Shown here: positions 1 through 10,170 of the stretch, one piece after another
Position numbering within the stretch: the first letter of the stretch is position 1
Layout: the number at the start of each line of letters is the position of its first letter
Origin: an uncultured Bacteroides sp.
Lineage (GTDB): Bacteria > Bacteroidota > Bacteroidia > Bacteroidales > Bacteroidaceae
Direction: 5' to 3'
Assembly: GCA_937890825.1 (NCBI GenBank)
Contig: CALADS010000080.1
Span: forward strand, 62,001-126,000
Length of the DNA: 64,000 nt
Program-made: the position numbers and the translations under genes
Notes under the pieces: model-generated
What the model saw: only the letters and a program-made list of their open reading frames with translations
What the model was told of the DNA's origin: nothing
Database searches by the model: none

Positions 1-14
1 TCATGGGTTTTCTC

Positions 15-22
15 TATCTTTG
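15..22 (+). promoter_or_regulatory. -7 promoter box of purL
   Basis: TATCTTTG fits the Bacteroides -7 consensus TAnnTTTG and lies 48 bases before the purL ATG. The -33 element would fall before the window begins. Confidence 0.6.
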
Positions 23-70
23 CATGGTGAAAAGTTGAAAATCTTATAATTAAACATATAGTAAAAAGGT

Positions 71-3000
71 ATGATTCTTTTTTTCAGAACCCCGCAACAA
101 AGCGTAATTGCCGTAGAATGTAATTGCGCCCTCACAACAGCAGACAGTGATAAGTTGTGCTGGCTATTCGGAGAAGCAACTCCCGAAAGTGAAGATAACT
201 TGCAAGGATGTTTCGTTGGCCCACGCCGCGAAATGATTACTCCATGGAGCACCAATGCCGTAGAAATAACCCAAAATATGGGCTTGGAAGGCATAATCCG
301 CATTGAGGAATATTTTCCTGTAGCCGATGAAAATGCTGAATTCGACCCCATGCTGCAACGCATGTACAAGGGACTGAACCAACAGATATTTACGACCAAC
401 CGTCAACCGGAGCCTATCATCCACATAGAAGATTTGGAAGCTTATAATGAGCAAGAAGGTTTGGCATTGAGCAAAGAAGAAATGGATTACTTGAAAAAGG
501 TTGAAAAAGATCTTGGAAGACCTTTGACCGATTCTGAAGTATTCGGCTTCGCTCAAATTAACTCTGAGCACTGCCGTCACAAAATCTTTGGCGGAACATT
601 CATCATTGATGGAGTAGAGCAGGAATCATCTCTCTTCCAAATGATTAAAAAGACCACGCAAGAAAATCCCAACAAGATTATTTCAGCCTATAAAGACAAC
701 GTAGCCTTTGCAGAAGGTCCTATCATAGAACAGTTTGCTCCAGCCGATCACTCCAAGCCTGATTATTTCCAAGTAAAAGACATCAAGAGTGTAATTTCGC
801 TAAAAGCTGAAACTCATAACTTCCCCACTACTGTAGAGCCATTCAACGGTGCTTCTACTGGCACAGGCGGTGAGATTCGCGACCGTATGGGCGGAGGTAA
901 AGGAAGTTGGCCAATTGCCGGTACCGCTGTATATATGACATCGTATCCCCGCACAGACGAAGACCGCAGCTGGGAAGAAATTCTCCCGGTACGCAAGTGG
1001 CTGTATCAGACTCCGGAACAAATTTTAATCAAGGCTTCTAATGGTGCCAGTGATTTCGGTAATAAGTTCGGGCAGCCTCTAATTTGCGGCTCTGTACTGA
1101 CCTTCGAGCATCAAGAAAAAGATGAAATATATGGCTATGATAAAGTGATTATGTTAGCTGGTGGTGTGGGCTATGGCACACAACGCGACTGTCTGAAAGG
1201 TCAGCCCGAAGCCGGTAATAAAGTCGTAGTAATGGGTGGCGATAACTACCGCATCGGCTTGGGTGGTGGTTCTGTTTCCTCTGTAGACACAGGACGATAC
1301 AGCAGCGGTATCGAACTGAATGCTGTACAGCGTGCCAATGCAGAAATGCAAAAACGAGCCTACAATGTGGTACGTGCTCTCTGTGAAGAAGATACTAACC
1401 CTGTAGTTTCTATTCATGATCACGGATCTGCCGGACATGTAAACTGTCTGTCTGAATTAGTAGAAGAGTGCGGTGGCAAAATAGATATGAGCAAGTTGCC
1501 TATTGGCGACAAGACCTTGTCGGCTAAGGAAATCATTGCCAACGAAAGCCAAGAGCGCATGGGTCTGCTGATTCAGGAAGAAGCCATAGAACATGTAAAG
1601 AAGATTGCCGAACGCGAACGCGCACCAATGTATGTAGTAGGCGAGACTACGGGTGACCATCGTTTTGCCTTTGAGCAGGCCGATGGTGTACGTCCGTTCG
1701 ATTTAGCCGTTGAACAAATGTTTGGCTCTTCTCCTAAGACGTACATGATTGACAAAACCGTAGAGCGTCATTATGAGATGCCGCAATACGAACAAAGTAA
1801 GATACACGAATACCTTACCAATGTATTGCAATTGGAAGCTGTAGCTTGTAAAGATTGGCTAACCAATAAGGTAGACCGTTCAGTTACCGGTAAAATTGCC
1901 CGCCAACAATGCGTAGGTGAGTTACAATTACCATTGAGCGACTGTGGTGTGGTAGCACTAGATTATCGTGGTGAAAAAGGTATCGCCACTTCATTAGGTC
2001 ATGCTCCTCAAGCAGCGTTGGCCAATCCTGCTGCCGGCTCTGTTCTTTCTGTTAGCGAAGCATTAACCAACCTCATATGGGCTCCATTGGCTGAAGGTCT
2101 GGACAGCGTATCCTTGTCTGCCAACTGGATGTGGCCATGCCGCTCACAAGAAGGTGAGGATGCTCGTCTGTATACAGCAGTTAAAGCATTAAGCGATTTC
2201 TGCTGTGCCCTACAAATTAATGTACCTACTGGTAAAGACTCTTTGTCGATGACTCAGAAGTACCCAGACGGAAGCAAAGTTATTGCTCCGGGTACCGTTA
2301 TTGTATCGGCTGGCGGTGAAGTAAGCGACGTAAAGAAGACAGTATCACCGGTATTGGTCAACAATGCTAAAACTACTTTATACCACATCGACTTCAGTTT
2401 CGACCAATTGCGTCTGGGAGGTTCTGCTTTTGCTCAAACTTTAGGAAAAGTAGGCGACGACGTACCTACCGTAAAAAATCCGGAATACTTCCGCGATGCC
2501 TTCTTGGCTATCCAAGAGTTAGTGAACAAAGGTCTGATTCTGGCAGGACACGACATTTCTGCCGGTGGTTTGATTACTACCCTTTTGGAAATGTGCTTCT
2601 CTAATGTAGAAGGTGGTCTGGAAATCAACTTGGATAAGATTAAGGAAAGCGACCTGATAAAGATTCTCTTTGCCGAAAACCCGGGTATCGTTATTCAAGT
2701 AAGCGACAAGCATAAAGATGAAGTGAAAAAAATTCTCGAAGATGCTGGTGTAGGCTTTGTGAAAATTGGTAAACCGACTGACGAACGCCACATCCTGGTA
2801 GAAAAAGACGGAGCAACCTACCAATTCGGTATTGATTATATGCGTGATGTATGGTACTCTACTTCCTATCTGCTAGATCGCAAACAATCTATGAACGGCT
2901 GTGCCAAAAAGCGCTTCGAAAACTATAAGATGCAGCCAATGGAATTTGCCTTCATGCCTGGTTTTACTGGAAAGTTCCATCAATACGGCATTGATCCAAA

Positions 3001-3775
3001 TCGCCGTACACCGTCAGGTATCCGTGCAGCCATCATCCGTGAAAAAGGAACCAACGGCGAACGTGAAATGGCATATTCACTCTATTTGGCAGGTTTCGAT
3101 GTGAAAGACGTAACTATGACCGACTTGGTGAGCGGACGTGAAACATTAGAAGATGTCAACATGATTGTATTCTGCGGTGGATTCTCCAATTCCGATGTCT
3201 TGGGTTCTGCTAAAGGTTGGGCAGGTGCTTTCCTTTTCAATCCCAAAGCCAAAGAAGCATTGGATAAATTCTATGCTCGCGAAGACACCTTGTCATTGGG
3301 TGTTTGTAACGGTTGCCAATTGATGATGGAACTAAACCTCATCAATCCTGAACTGGAAAAGAAAGGCAAAATGCTACACAACGACTCTCACAAATTCGAA
3401 AGTCGCTTCCTGGGTGTAACCATTCCTACCAATCGCAGTGTGCTGTTCGGCTCTTTAAGCGGCAGCAAACTAGGTATCTGGGTAGCCCACGGTGAAGGTA
3501 AATTCTCACTTCCTTACGACGAAGACCAATATAATATTGTGGCAAAATACAGCTACGATGAGTATCCTGCCAACCCCAACGGCTCTAGCTACTCTGCAGC
3601 AGCCGTAGCCAGCATGGATGGTCGTCACTTGGCTATCATGCCTCACTTGGAACGTGCTATCTTCCCCTGGCAGAATGCCTGCTACCCTGCCGATCGCGTA
3701 CATAGCGACCAGGTTACTCCTTGGATTGAGGCCTTTGTCAACGCCCGTAAATGGATTGAAGAAAAGACTAAATAA
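71..3775 (+). CDS. purL: phosphoribosylformylglycinamidine synthase
   Basis: PurL converts FGAR plus glutamine and ATP to FGAM, the fourth step of cytosolic purine synthesis. At 1234 aa it is the large single-chain form, with synthetase and glutaminase domains fused. Visible motifs are the synthetase signature around residues 165-175 (QINSEHCRHKIF), the glycine-rich GGxGKGSWP segment near 275-280, and a C-terminal class I glutamine amidotransferase with the nucleophile Cys in GVCNGCQ (about 1078), His in AHGEGK (about 1140) and the MPHLERA motif (about 1190). The ATG at 71 follows a -7 box at 15-22, and a strong terminator follows at 3822-3876, so it is probably transcribed alone. It is intact with no unusual residues. 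Confidence 0.97.
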   Translation: MILFFRTPQQSVIAVECNCALTTADSDKLCWLFGEATPESEDNLQGCFVGPRREMITPWSTNAVEITQNMGLEGIIRIEEYFPVADENAEFDPMLQRMYKGLNQQIFTTNRQPEPIIHIEDLEAYNEQEGLALSKEEMDYLKKVEKDLGRPLTDSEVFGFAQINSEHCRHKIFGGTFIIDGVEQESSLFQMIKKTTQENPNKIISAYKDNVAFAEGPIIEQFAPADHSKPDYFQVKDIKSVISLKAETHNFPTTVEPFNGASTGTGGEIRDRMGGGKGSWPIAGTAVYMTSYPRTDEDRSWEEILPVRKWLYQTPEQILIKASNGASDFGNKFGQPLICGSVLTFEHQEKDEIYGYDKVIMLAGGVGYGTQRDCLKGQPEAGNKVVVMGGDNYRIGLGGGSVSSVDTGRYSSGIELNAVQRANAEMQKRAYNVVRALCEEDTNPVVSIHDHGSAGHVNCLSELVEECGGKIDMSKLPIGDKTLSAKEIIANESQERMGLLIQEEAIEHVKKIAERERAPMYVVGETTGDHRFAFEQADGVRPFDLAVEQMFGSSPKTYMIDKTVERHYEMPQYEQSKIHEYLTNVLQLEAVACKDWLTNKVDRSVTGKIARQQCVGELQLPLSDCGVVALDYRGEKGIATSLGHAPQAALANPAAGSVLSVSEALTNLIWAPLAEGLDSVSLSANWMWPCRSQEGEDARLYTAVKALSDFCCALQINVPTGKDSLSMTQKYPDGSKVIAPGTVIVSAGGEVSDVKKTVSPVLVNNAKTTLYHIDFSFDQLRLGGSAFAQTLGKVGDDVPTVKNPEYFRDAFLAIQELVNKGLILAGHDISAGGLITTLLEMCFSNVEGGLEINLDKIKESDLIKILFAENPGIVIQVSDKHKDEVKKILEDAGVGFVKIGKPTDERHILVEKDGATYQFGIDYMRDVWYSTSYLLDRKQSMNGCAKKRFENYKMQPMEFAFMPGFTGKFHQYGIDPNRRTPSGIRAAIIREKGTNGEREMAYSLYLAGFDVKDVTMTDLVSGRETLEDVNMIVFCGGFSNSDVLGSAKGWAGAFLFNPKAKEALDKFYAREDTLSLGVCNGCQLMMELNLINPELEKKGKMLHNDSHKFESRFLGVTIPTNRSVLFGSLSGSKLGIWVAHGEGKFSLPYDEDQYNIVAKYSYDEYPANPNGSSYSAAAVASMDGRHLAIMPHLERAIFPWQNACYPADRVHSDQVTPWIEAFVNARKWIEEKTK

Positions 3776-3821
3776 TCTTATACACACCAGCCATCTATAG
3801 GCTGAAAAGTAAATTAAATAT

Positions 3822-3876
3822 AGAGGATACCTATCCGCTTCCTACCTTGGAAGAAGATAGGTATCCTCTTTTTTTC
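3822..3876 (+). terminator. rho-independent terminator after purL
   Basis: A perfect 14-bp stem (arms 3822-3835 and 3856-3869) is followed by a run of T, 47 bases after the purL stop. Confidence 0.85.
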
Positions 3877-3908
3877 CCTAAAAATGCAAAATAGTCAATA
3901 GAAAAGGT

Positions 3909-3916
3909 TATATTTG
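3909..3916 (+). promoter_or_regulatory. -7 promoter box of the HTCS operon
   Basis: TATATTTG matches TAnnTTTG, 30 bases before the HTCS ATG. No convincing -33 TTTG is seen. Confidence 0.5.
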
Positions 3917-3946
3917 TGAGTTATATACAGATATTCAAAATCCATT

Positions 3947-6900
3947 ATGAATACTATTAACCAGCAAATCACACATAAAATAGCTTTTCTACTCCTCACA
4001 CTTCTATTGCCTATTTGCCTGAACGGACAAGTATACAAATACATCGGTGTAGAAGATGGTCTCAGCAATCGCCGCGTGTACCGCATCCAAAAAGACTCCA
4101 AAGGATATATGTGGTTCTTGACACACGACAGGATAGACCGGTATAATGGCAGAGAATTTAAATCATACACTCTAATGGATGGAGAAGAGGAAATCAGCTC
4201 CATCATGAACCTCAATTGGCTATGTTTAGGAGATGATCAGACGCTTTGGGAAATAGGGAAACAGGGAAGAGTGTATCGCTACGATGATATGAGAGATTGT
4301 TTCCAACTAGTCTACAAGCTGCCTGCTGATGCCGTCACCACCGGACATACCCCCGTAAGCTATGGATTTATAGACTGCAATAACACTGTATGGCTGTGCA
4401 ATGATGCCAAAATTTACCTCTATCACTACCCATCCGGACAAGTCGATATCCTGCAAAATGAAATCGGAGAAAGCATCACGCAGGTAGAACAGATAGATTC
4501 CACCCACTATTTTATCGGAACAGATATCGGCATCCATTATGCCGAACTTCAGCAGAATATACTCAAACTATCGCCTTGCGACAAACTAGATCAATTAAAA
4601 GTACAAGTAAACGAATTATATTATCACAAACCCGATAACAAAATATTTATAGGCACGTTTCAGCGCGGAGTCTACGTATACGATTTGAGCTCTCATGAGA
4701 TAAGACCACTCAATGTAGGACTTACGGATGTCAGCATCAATCGCATAAAAGCCCTGAACAACAAGGAGATTCTCATTGCTACCGACGGAGCAGGTATCTA
4801 TAAGGTACAGACTGACAATTATACCTCCGAGCCTTATATCGTGGCCGACTATCACAGTCACAATGCCATGAACGGAAATACCATCAATGATATCTATATT
4901 GATGACGAACAACGTATCTGGATAGCCAATTACCCCATTGGTATCACGGTGCGAAACAATCGATATGCTTCCTACCAATGGATAAAACACTCCATCGGTA
5001 ATAATCAGTCATTGGTAAACAATCAAGTAAATGATATTATAGAAGATCATGAAGGCGACCTTTGGTTTGCTACCAACAATGGTGTCAGTCTCTATGTAGA
5101 AAGTCAGCAGAAATGGTATTCGTTTCTCAGTGCCTCCGACATCTGGCTACTGAACAAAAGTCACACATTCATGTCGCTATGCGAAGTATCGCCCGGCATC
5201 ATTTGGATAGGAGGATACAGTTCAGGAATCTACGAGATAAACAAGCGGACAAAAAAAGTAGACTATTTCAGTCCCTCACTCATCGGCAACCTCAATATCC
5301 GCCCAGACAAGTATATCCGGGCCATCTTGCGTGCATCCGATGGCAAGATATGGTCGGGTGGTTACTACAATCTGAAAGAAATAGATTGCATCAACAATAA
5401 AATACGCTATTTTGAAGATCTGAACGGCATTACCACCATTCTGGAGAAAGACAAACAATATCTGTGGATAGGAACAGCTACCGGATTATACTTGCTCGAC
5501 AAAAAAGCCGGAACCCATAAGCACATCCCTATGCCAGCAGAGTCTTATTATATTTACTCACTCTTCCAAAGTGAAGATGGAGCGCTATACATCGGAACAA
5601 ATAATGCCGGCCTGCTAATATACCATCCTCAGACCGAAACATTCGAACATTATCATACCGACAACAGTTCCTTGATTTCAAACAATATATACTGTATTCT
5701 GTCCAACGGTGAAAAAGAAATTTTCTTGAGTACCGAATGTGGGCTGAGCTGTTTTAACCTGGCAGAAAAAAGTTTTCAGAACTGGACTAAAGAACAAGGA
5801 CTTCTGTCCGACCACTTTAATGCCGATGCAGGAACCCTGAGAAAAAACGGACACTTCATCTTCGGCAGTACGGAAGGAGCCATAGACTTTCATAAGAAAC
5901 TAAAACTACCTCAGAACAATTCATACAAAATGATTCTCAGCGACCTGAAAATTTATTACCAAACGGTATACCCCAATGAAGAAGGTTCGCCTCTGACTAC
6001 TGACATCAACAATACCCATAGCCTGCACTTACAATATAACCAGAACCTTTTCTCACTGCAGGTATCTTCCATCTGCTACGATTATCCGTCGCAGATACTC
6101 TACTCTTGGAAGCTAGACGGATTCTACGACCGTTGGAGCCGGCCTGGACGCGAAGGAACAATCTATTTTACCAACCTGGATCCCGGAGAGTATACACTTC
6201 GTATCCGACTCATTTCTAATGAGAACAAGAATATTGTACTCGAAGAAAGAAACATGCAGATTATTATCGACCAACCCATTTGGTTCAGTATATGGGCCAT
6301 TTTGTTCTATATAGCCCTCGGACTGACTATCGGTATTATCATATTGCGCATCCTAATCATGAAGAAACAGCGCAAAATATCAGAAGAGAAAATACAGTTC
6401 TTTATCAATACCGCACACGATATCCGCACACCGCTCACCCTTATTAAAGCACCGCTAGAGGAAATAGAAGAACAAGAAGAACAACTCAGCAGCAAAGGAC
6501 ACAACAGTCTGCGTACAGCCTTACGAAACGTAAATGCCTTACTCAGACTCACGACCAACCTCATCAACTTCGAACGGGCAGACACCTATTCAGGACACTT
6601 GTATGTAGCTGAATATGAATTAGGAAATTACCTTACAGAGTTGGTCAATGTATTCCGCCCTTATGCCAACGTGAAACACATACAGCTTACCTATGAAAGT
6701 AATTTTACCCTGCAAAACGTTTGGATAGATAAAGACAAGATGGATTCTATTCTGAAGAACTTAATATCCAATGCTTTAAAATACACTCCTGACGGAGGTT
6801 CCGTGCAAATAACAGCACTTGTCAACGATAGCTCCTGGAGTGTAGAAATAAAAGATACAGGCATCGGAATTCCAGCATCAGAACAGAAAAAACTATTTAA

Positions 6901-7969
6901 GATGCACTTCCGTGGCAGTAATGCTATCAACTCTAAGATTACCGGAAGCGGTATCGGACTGATTTTAGTATGGAAACTGGTACATATACACAAGGGAAAG
7001 CTAAACTTCAGCAGCACTGAAGGAAAAGGCTCTACCATCAAAGTCACATTTCCGAAAAAGAAGAAAGGATACAGAAAGGCTATTACACAGTTACATGAAA
7101 CAGGAGAAAGAATACTTTATTCTCAATCGGGAGTTCCCTTGAAGCCCCTGCCGACCTTTGCACAACAAAAAACGATAAGCCGACCTGCACAACCGGCCAG
7201 TCTGCTCATCGTGGAAGATAATGACGAACTCAGAAACTATCTACAAAGCACTCTGAGCGATGTGTATGACATTACTGTATGCTCCAATGGCAAAACAGCC
7301 TTACCGCTGATTAAAGAGCAGCAACCCCAACTCATCATCTCAGATATCATGATGCCCGAAATGCGGGGAGATGAACTGTGCCGAATACTGAAGAATAACT
7401 TGGAAACCTCGCACATACCCATCATCCTGCTCACTGCACTCAATGCAGAAAAGAACATCATAGAAGGACTACAAACGGGAGCAGATGAATACATCGTAAA
7501 ACCATATAATATAGGAATTCTGCGGGCTACCATTGCCAATCTGCTCAACAACCGTGCCCTACTGAAGCGTAAATACGCATCTCCGGATTTCCACGACGAA
7601 CAGCATGATAACAGCCCGCTGAATATTAGCAGCGAGCTGGACCATAAGTTCATGGCTTCCGTAGAAGAAAATATCGAACGTCACTTGTCGGATACGGATT
7701 TCAACGTAGATATACTCTGTGGACTACTAAATATGAGCCGCACCAGTTTCTACAACAAACTGAAAGCACTGACCGACCAGGCCCCTGCCGACTATATCCG
7801 ACTGATACGGCTGAAACGTGCTGCCCAGTTATTGAGAGAACAACAATACAGTATTACTGAAGTAGCCGAACTTACCGGCTTCAGCGATGCCAAATATTTC
7901 CGCGAAGTATTTAAAAAACATTTTAATGTAAGTCCAAGCCAATACGCTAAAAAAAACACAGAATCATGA
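3947..7969 (+). CDS. hybrid two-component system sensor kinase/response regulator (HTCS)
   Basis: This 1340-aa one-piece signalling protein senses a periplasmic ligand and regulates transcription in the cytoplasm. In order it has a signal peptide (1-27), beta-propeller repeats of the Reg_prop type (WFxTNNGVSL and WIGTATGLY blocks, about 30-690), a Y_Y_Y domain (about 698-761), a transmembrane helix (about 778-805), a HisKA domain with the phospho-His in TAHDIRTPL (about 824), a HATPase with an N box near 936 and DTGIGIP and GSGIGL loops, a receiver domain with Asp in ISDIMMPE (about 1133), and an AraC-type HTH (about 1250-1338). HTCS proteins usually control polysaccharide utilisation loci, but no susC/susD or glycosidase is nearby. 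Its stop codon overlaps the ATG of a chromate-type transporter gene, which is the likely target or partner. The ligand cannot be told from sequence. Confidence 0.95.
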   Translation: MNTINQQITHKIAFLLLTLLLPICLNGQVYKYIGVEDGLSNRRVYRIQKDSKGYMWFLTHDRIDRYNGREFKSYTLMDGEEEISSIMNLNWLCLGDDQTLWEIGKQGRVYRYDDMRDCFQLVYKLPADAVTTGHTPVSYGFIDCNNTVWLCNDAKIYLYHYPSGQVDILQNEIGESITQVEQIDSTHYFIGTDIGIHYAELQQNILKLSPCDKLDQLKVQVNELYYHKPDNKIFIGTFQRGVYVYDLSSHEIRPLNVGLTDVSINRIKALNNKEILIATDGAGIYKVQTDNYTSEPYIVADYHSHNAMNGNTINDIYIDDEQRIWIANYPIGITVRNNRYASYQWIKHSIGNNQSLVNNQVNDIIEDHEGDLWFATNNGVSLYVESQQKWYSFLSASDIWLLNKSHTFMSLCEVSPGIIWIGGYSSGIYEINKRTKKVDYFSPSLIGNLNIRPDKYIRAILRASDGKIWSGGYYNLKEIDCINNKIRYFEDLNGITTILEKDKQYLWIGTATGLYLLDKKAGTHKHIPMPAESYYIYSLFQSEDGALYIGTNNAGLLIYHPQTETFEHYHTDNSSLISNNIYCILSNGEKEIFLSTECGLSCFNLAEKSFQNWTKEQGLLSDHFNADAGTLRKNGHFIFGSTEGAIDFHKKLKLPQNNSYKMILSDLKIYYQTVYPNEEGSPLTTDINNTHSLHLQYNQNLFSLQVSSICYDYPSQILYSWKLDGFYDRWSRPGREGTIYFTNLDPGEYTLRIRLISNENKNIVLEERNMQIIIDQPIWFSIWAILFYIALGLTIGIIILRILIMKKQRKISEEKIQFFINTAHDIRTPLTLIKAPLEEIEEQEEQLSSKGHNSLRTALRNVNALLRLTTNLINFERADTYSGHLYVAEYELGNYLTELVNVFRPYANVKHIQLTYESNFTLQNVWIDKDKMDSILKNLISNALKYTPDGGSVQITALVNDSSWSVEIKDTGIGIPASEQKKLFKMHFRGSNAINSKITGSGIGLILVWKLVHIHKGKLNFSSTEGKGSTIKVTFPKKKKGYRKAITQLHETGERILYSQSGVPLKPLPTFAQQKTISRPAQPASLLIVEDNDELRNYLQSTLSDVYDITVCSNGKTALPLIKEQQPQLIISDIMMPEMRGDELCRILKNNLETSHIPIILLTALNAEKNIIEGLQTGADEYIVKPYNIGILRATIANLLNNRALLKRKYASPDFHDEQHDNSPLNISSELDHKFMASVEENIERHLSDTDFNVDILCGLLNMSRTSFYNKLKALTDQAPADYIRLIRLKRAAQLLREQQYSITEVAELTGFSDAKYFREVFKKHFNVSPSQYAKKNTES

Positions 7970-8511
7970 ATCTCTACTTACAAGCATTCTCGGTTTTCTT
8001 CAAAATAGGGGCCTTTACCATCGGAGGAGGTTATGCCATGGTACCCCTGATAGAAGACGAAGTAGTCAACCAACGGAAGTGGATTGCAAAAGATGACTTT
8101 ATTGATTTGCTGGCCATCGCCCAATCCGCTCCAGGTATCCTGGCAGTCAACATTTCTATTTTTATAGGTTACCGGCTACGCGGCATTCGTGGCAGTATCA
8201 TCACCACATTAGGTACTATTCTGCCCTCGTTTCTCATCATTTTAGCCATCGCCTTGTTTTTTCACAACTTCAAAGACAATGCCTTGGTAGAAAAAATATT
8301 CAAAGGCATCCGTCCGGCAGTAGTGGCCCTCATAGCCGCACCCACCTTCAGCATGGCTAAATCTGCTCAGATCAACCGCTACACACTTTGGATACCGGTT
8401 GTATCTGCCCTACTCATTTGGTTGTTAGGATTTTCGCCCATCTGGATTATCGTAATGGCCGGAATAGGCGGACTTCTTTACAAATGGTTTACCCACTCAC
8501 ATCAATCCTGA
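7966..8511 (+). CDS. chromate transporter family protein, first half
   Basis: This 181-aa membrane protein belongs to the short-chain CHR (chromate ion transporter) family, in which two half-size proteins pair with opposite topology. The family motifs FFKIGAFTIGGGYAM (about 11-25) and AQSAPGILAVN (about 62-72) are present, with about five to six hydrophobic segments. Its ATG overlaps the HTCS TGA by four bases (ATGA), implying translational coupling, and the second half follows after six bases. The physiological anion may be chromate, sulfate or something else, since CHR proteins are often annotated by homology only. Confidence 0.9.
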   Translation: MNLYLQAFSVFFKIGAFTIGGGYAMVPLIEDEVVNQRKWIAKDDFIDLLAIAQSAPGILAVNISIFIGYRLRGIRGSIITTLGTILPSFLIILAIALFFHNFKDNALVEKIFKGIRPAVVALIAAPTFSMAKSAQINRYTLWIPVVSALLIWLLGFSPIWIIVMAGIGGLLYKWFTHSHQS

Positions 8512-8517
8512 CTCATT

Positions 8518-9066
8518 ATGCTCTATCTACAATTATTCTATACCTTTTTCAAAATAGGCCTGTTTGGTTTTGGTGGTGGATACGCCATGCTTTCCATGAT
8601 ACAAGGCGAAGTAGTAACCCGCTACGGCTGGCTCACTCCCCAAGAGTTTACTGACATTATAGCTATCAGCCAAATGACCCCGGGTCCCATCGGGATCAAT
8701 TCGGCCACCTATGTAGGCTTCACAGCCACGGGCAGTATATGGGGATCCTTTCTGGCCACCTTCGCTGTAGTTCTCCCCTCCTTTATCTTGATGCTTACCA
8801 TCAGCCGGTTCTTCCTGAAATATCAAAAACACCCGCTGGTAGAAGCCGTCTTCAGCGGATTGCGGCCAGCCGTAGTAGGATTGCTGGCTTCCGCCGCACT
8901 GGTCTTGATGAATACTGAAAACTTTGGTTCTCCCACAGAAGACACCTACTCCTTTATCATCAGCTGCCTACTCTTCCTAGCCGCTTTCATCGGTACTCGT
9001 CGCTACAAGGTAAACCCCATTGCCATGATTATCTTGTGCGCCATAGCAGGCGTATTACTCTACTAA
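8518..9066 (+). CDS. chromate transporter family protein, second half
   Basis: This 182-aa partner of the preceding gene has the same CHR architecture: FFKIGLFGFGGGYAM near the N-terminus and SQMTPGPIGINS near 57-68, followed by several transmembrane helices. The PGPIGIN form of the motif is typical of the second subunit of CHR pairs. Its stop overlaps the stop of menE, which converges from the minus strand (shared bases 9063-9066), leaving no room for a terminator between the two units. Confidence 0.9.
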   Translation: MLYLQLFYTFFKIGLFGFGGGYAMLSMIQGEVVTRYGWLTPQEFTDIIAISQMTPGPIGINSATYVGFTATGSIWGSFLATFAVVLPSFILMLTISRFFLKYQKHPLVEAVFSGLRPAVVGLLASAALVLMNTENFGSPTEDTYSFIISCLLFLAAFIGTRRYKVNPIAMIILCAIAGVLLY

Positions 9067-10169
9067 TCCAAAGAATGCGCAGCCATCTTTCGGGCAGTAG
9101 CCCTGTCTGGTTTTCCAGTTCCGGTCATAGGCAATTCACTCACTGCCATAATGCGCTTCGGTTGCCAATAAACCGGCAATATCTGTCGGCACATGGCAAC
9201 CATCTCATCTACCGGCAACTGTTGCCCGTTATTTTGCAGTAACATTACCACCTCTTCCCCGAATTTTGGGTGCGGAGCTGCCGTAATCATAAACGGTGCT
9301 GACATATGCGGGCGTAGCAGTTCCTCCACTTGCTCTATCTGAATCTTCACCCCGCCGCTATTGATGATATTGTCTTTCCGGCCTAAAATGCGGAACTGCC
9401 CCCGCTCGTTGCATTCCGCCACATCATTCGTAACTAATTCCACGCTACACACCCTAGGGGCTAGGATACACAAAGCCCCCTCAGCATTCACACGAATATC
9501 CACCCCCGGCAGCGGTGTATACCAATCCGAAGCCTCTTCTCCATTCAGCCTCCTCAGCGCTACATGCGATAACGTCTCAGTCATGCCATACGTAGACCAC
9601 ACTCCGTACGGAAAGCCATGCAAGACATCTGCCAAGGCTGCATCTACTGCTCCACCGCCGATAATCAGCGAACGTACCTGCTGCAACATACTCCGCTCTG
9701 CAGGTACCTGCAACGAGTTATACACCTGCATAGGAATCATAGCAGCAAAATCGGGAACCTGGTCCAATCCATCCAACGGATGTCCACATGGAGATACCGT
9801 CAGCAATCTCATACCTGCCACCAAAGCCCGCACCACCACCATCTTGCCAGCGATGTACTGCAGCGGCATACACAACAAGGCCGTATCTCCCCGATGCAAG
9901 CCTAGAAAAGAGCAAGTCAGCACGGCACTGGCTATCATCCGTTCCTTCTCCACCCACATTGGCTTCGGGCTGCCCGTAGAACCAGAAGTATGCACCAGCA
10001 CCGTATCACTGTCATCGAACCACTCTTTCAGAAAGCCGATGACCTGCGTCCCAAAATCCTCTTCCCTTTCGGCATATCCGGCAGCTACCTCAGCAATCGT
10101 GTCTGCCGACACGGCTGTCCCATCTATCCAGACCACCTGTCGGGTAATATCCAGCGTAAAATTCTCCAT
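9063..10169 (-). CDS. menE: o-succinylbenzoate-CoA ligase
   Basis: MenE adenylates o-succinylbenzoate and transfers it to CoA in menaquinone synthesis. The 368-aa protein belongs to the ANL (acyl-CoA synthetase) superfamily but is shorter than the roughly 450-490 aa of Bacillus or E. coli MenE. The P-loop HTSGSTGSPKP is near residue 60, the STYGMTETLSH motif near 200, the hinge GRKDNIINSGG near 273-283, and the catalytic Lys in TGTGKPDR near 352. It begins one base after the menC stop, forming a menB-menC-menE unit. Confidence 0.92.
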   Translation of the reverse strand: MENFTLDITRQVVWIDGTAVSADTIAEVAAGYAEREEDFGTQVIGFLKEWFDDSDTVLVHTSGSTGSPKPMWVEKERMIASAVLTCSFLGLHRGDTALLCMPLQYIAGKMVVVRALVAGMRLLTVSPCGHPLDGLDQVPDFAAMIPMQVYNSLQVPAERSMLQQVRSLIIGGGAVDAALADVLHGFPYGVWSTYGMTETLSHVALRRLNGEEASDWYTPLPGVDIRVNAEGALCILAPRVCSVELVTNDVAECNERGQFRILGRKDNIINSGGVKIQIEQVEELLRPHMSAPFMITAAPHPKFGEEVVMLLQNNGQQLPVDEMVAMCRQILPVYWQPKRIMAVSELPMTGTGKPDRATARKMAAHSLD

Positions 10170-10170
10170 C

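Noticed and set aside
3947..7969. Polysaccharide utilisation locus
   Set aside because: Only the HTCS is present. There is no susC/susD pair, glycosidase or lipoprotein next to it.
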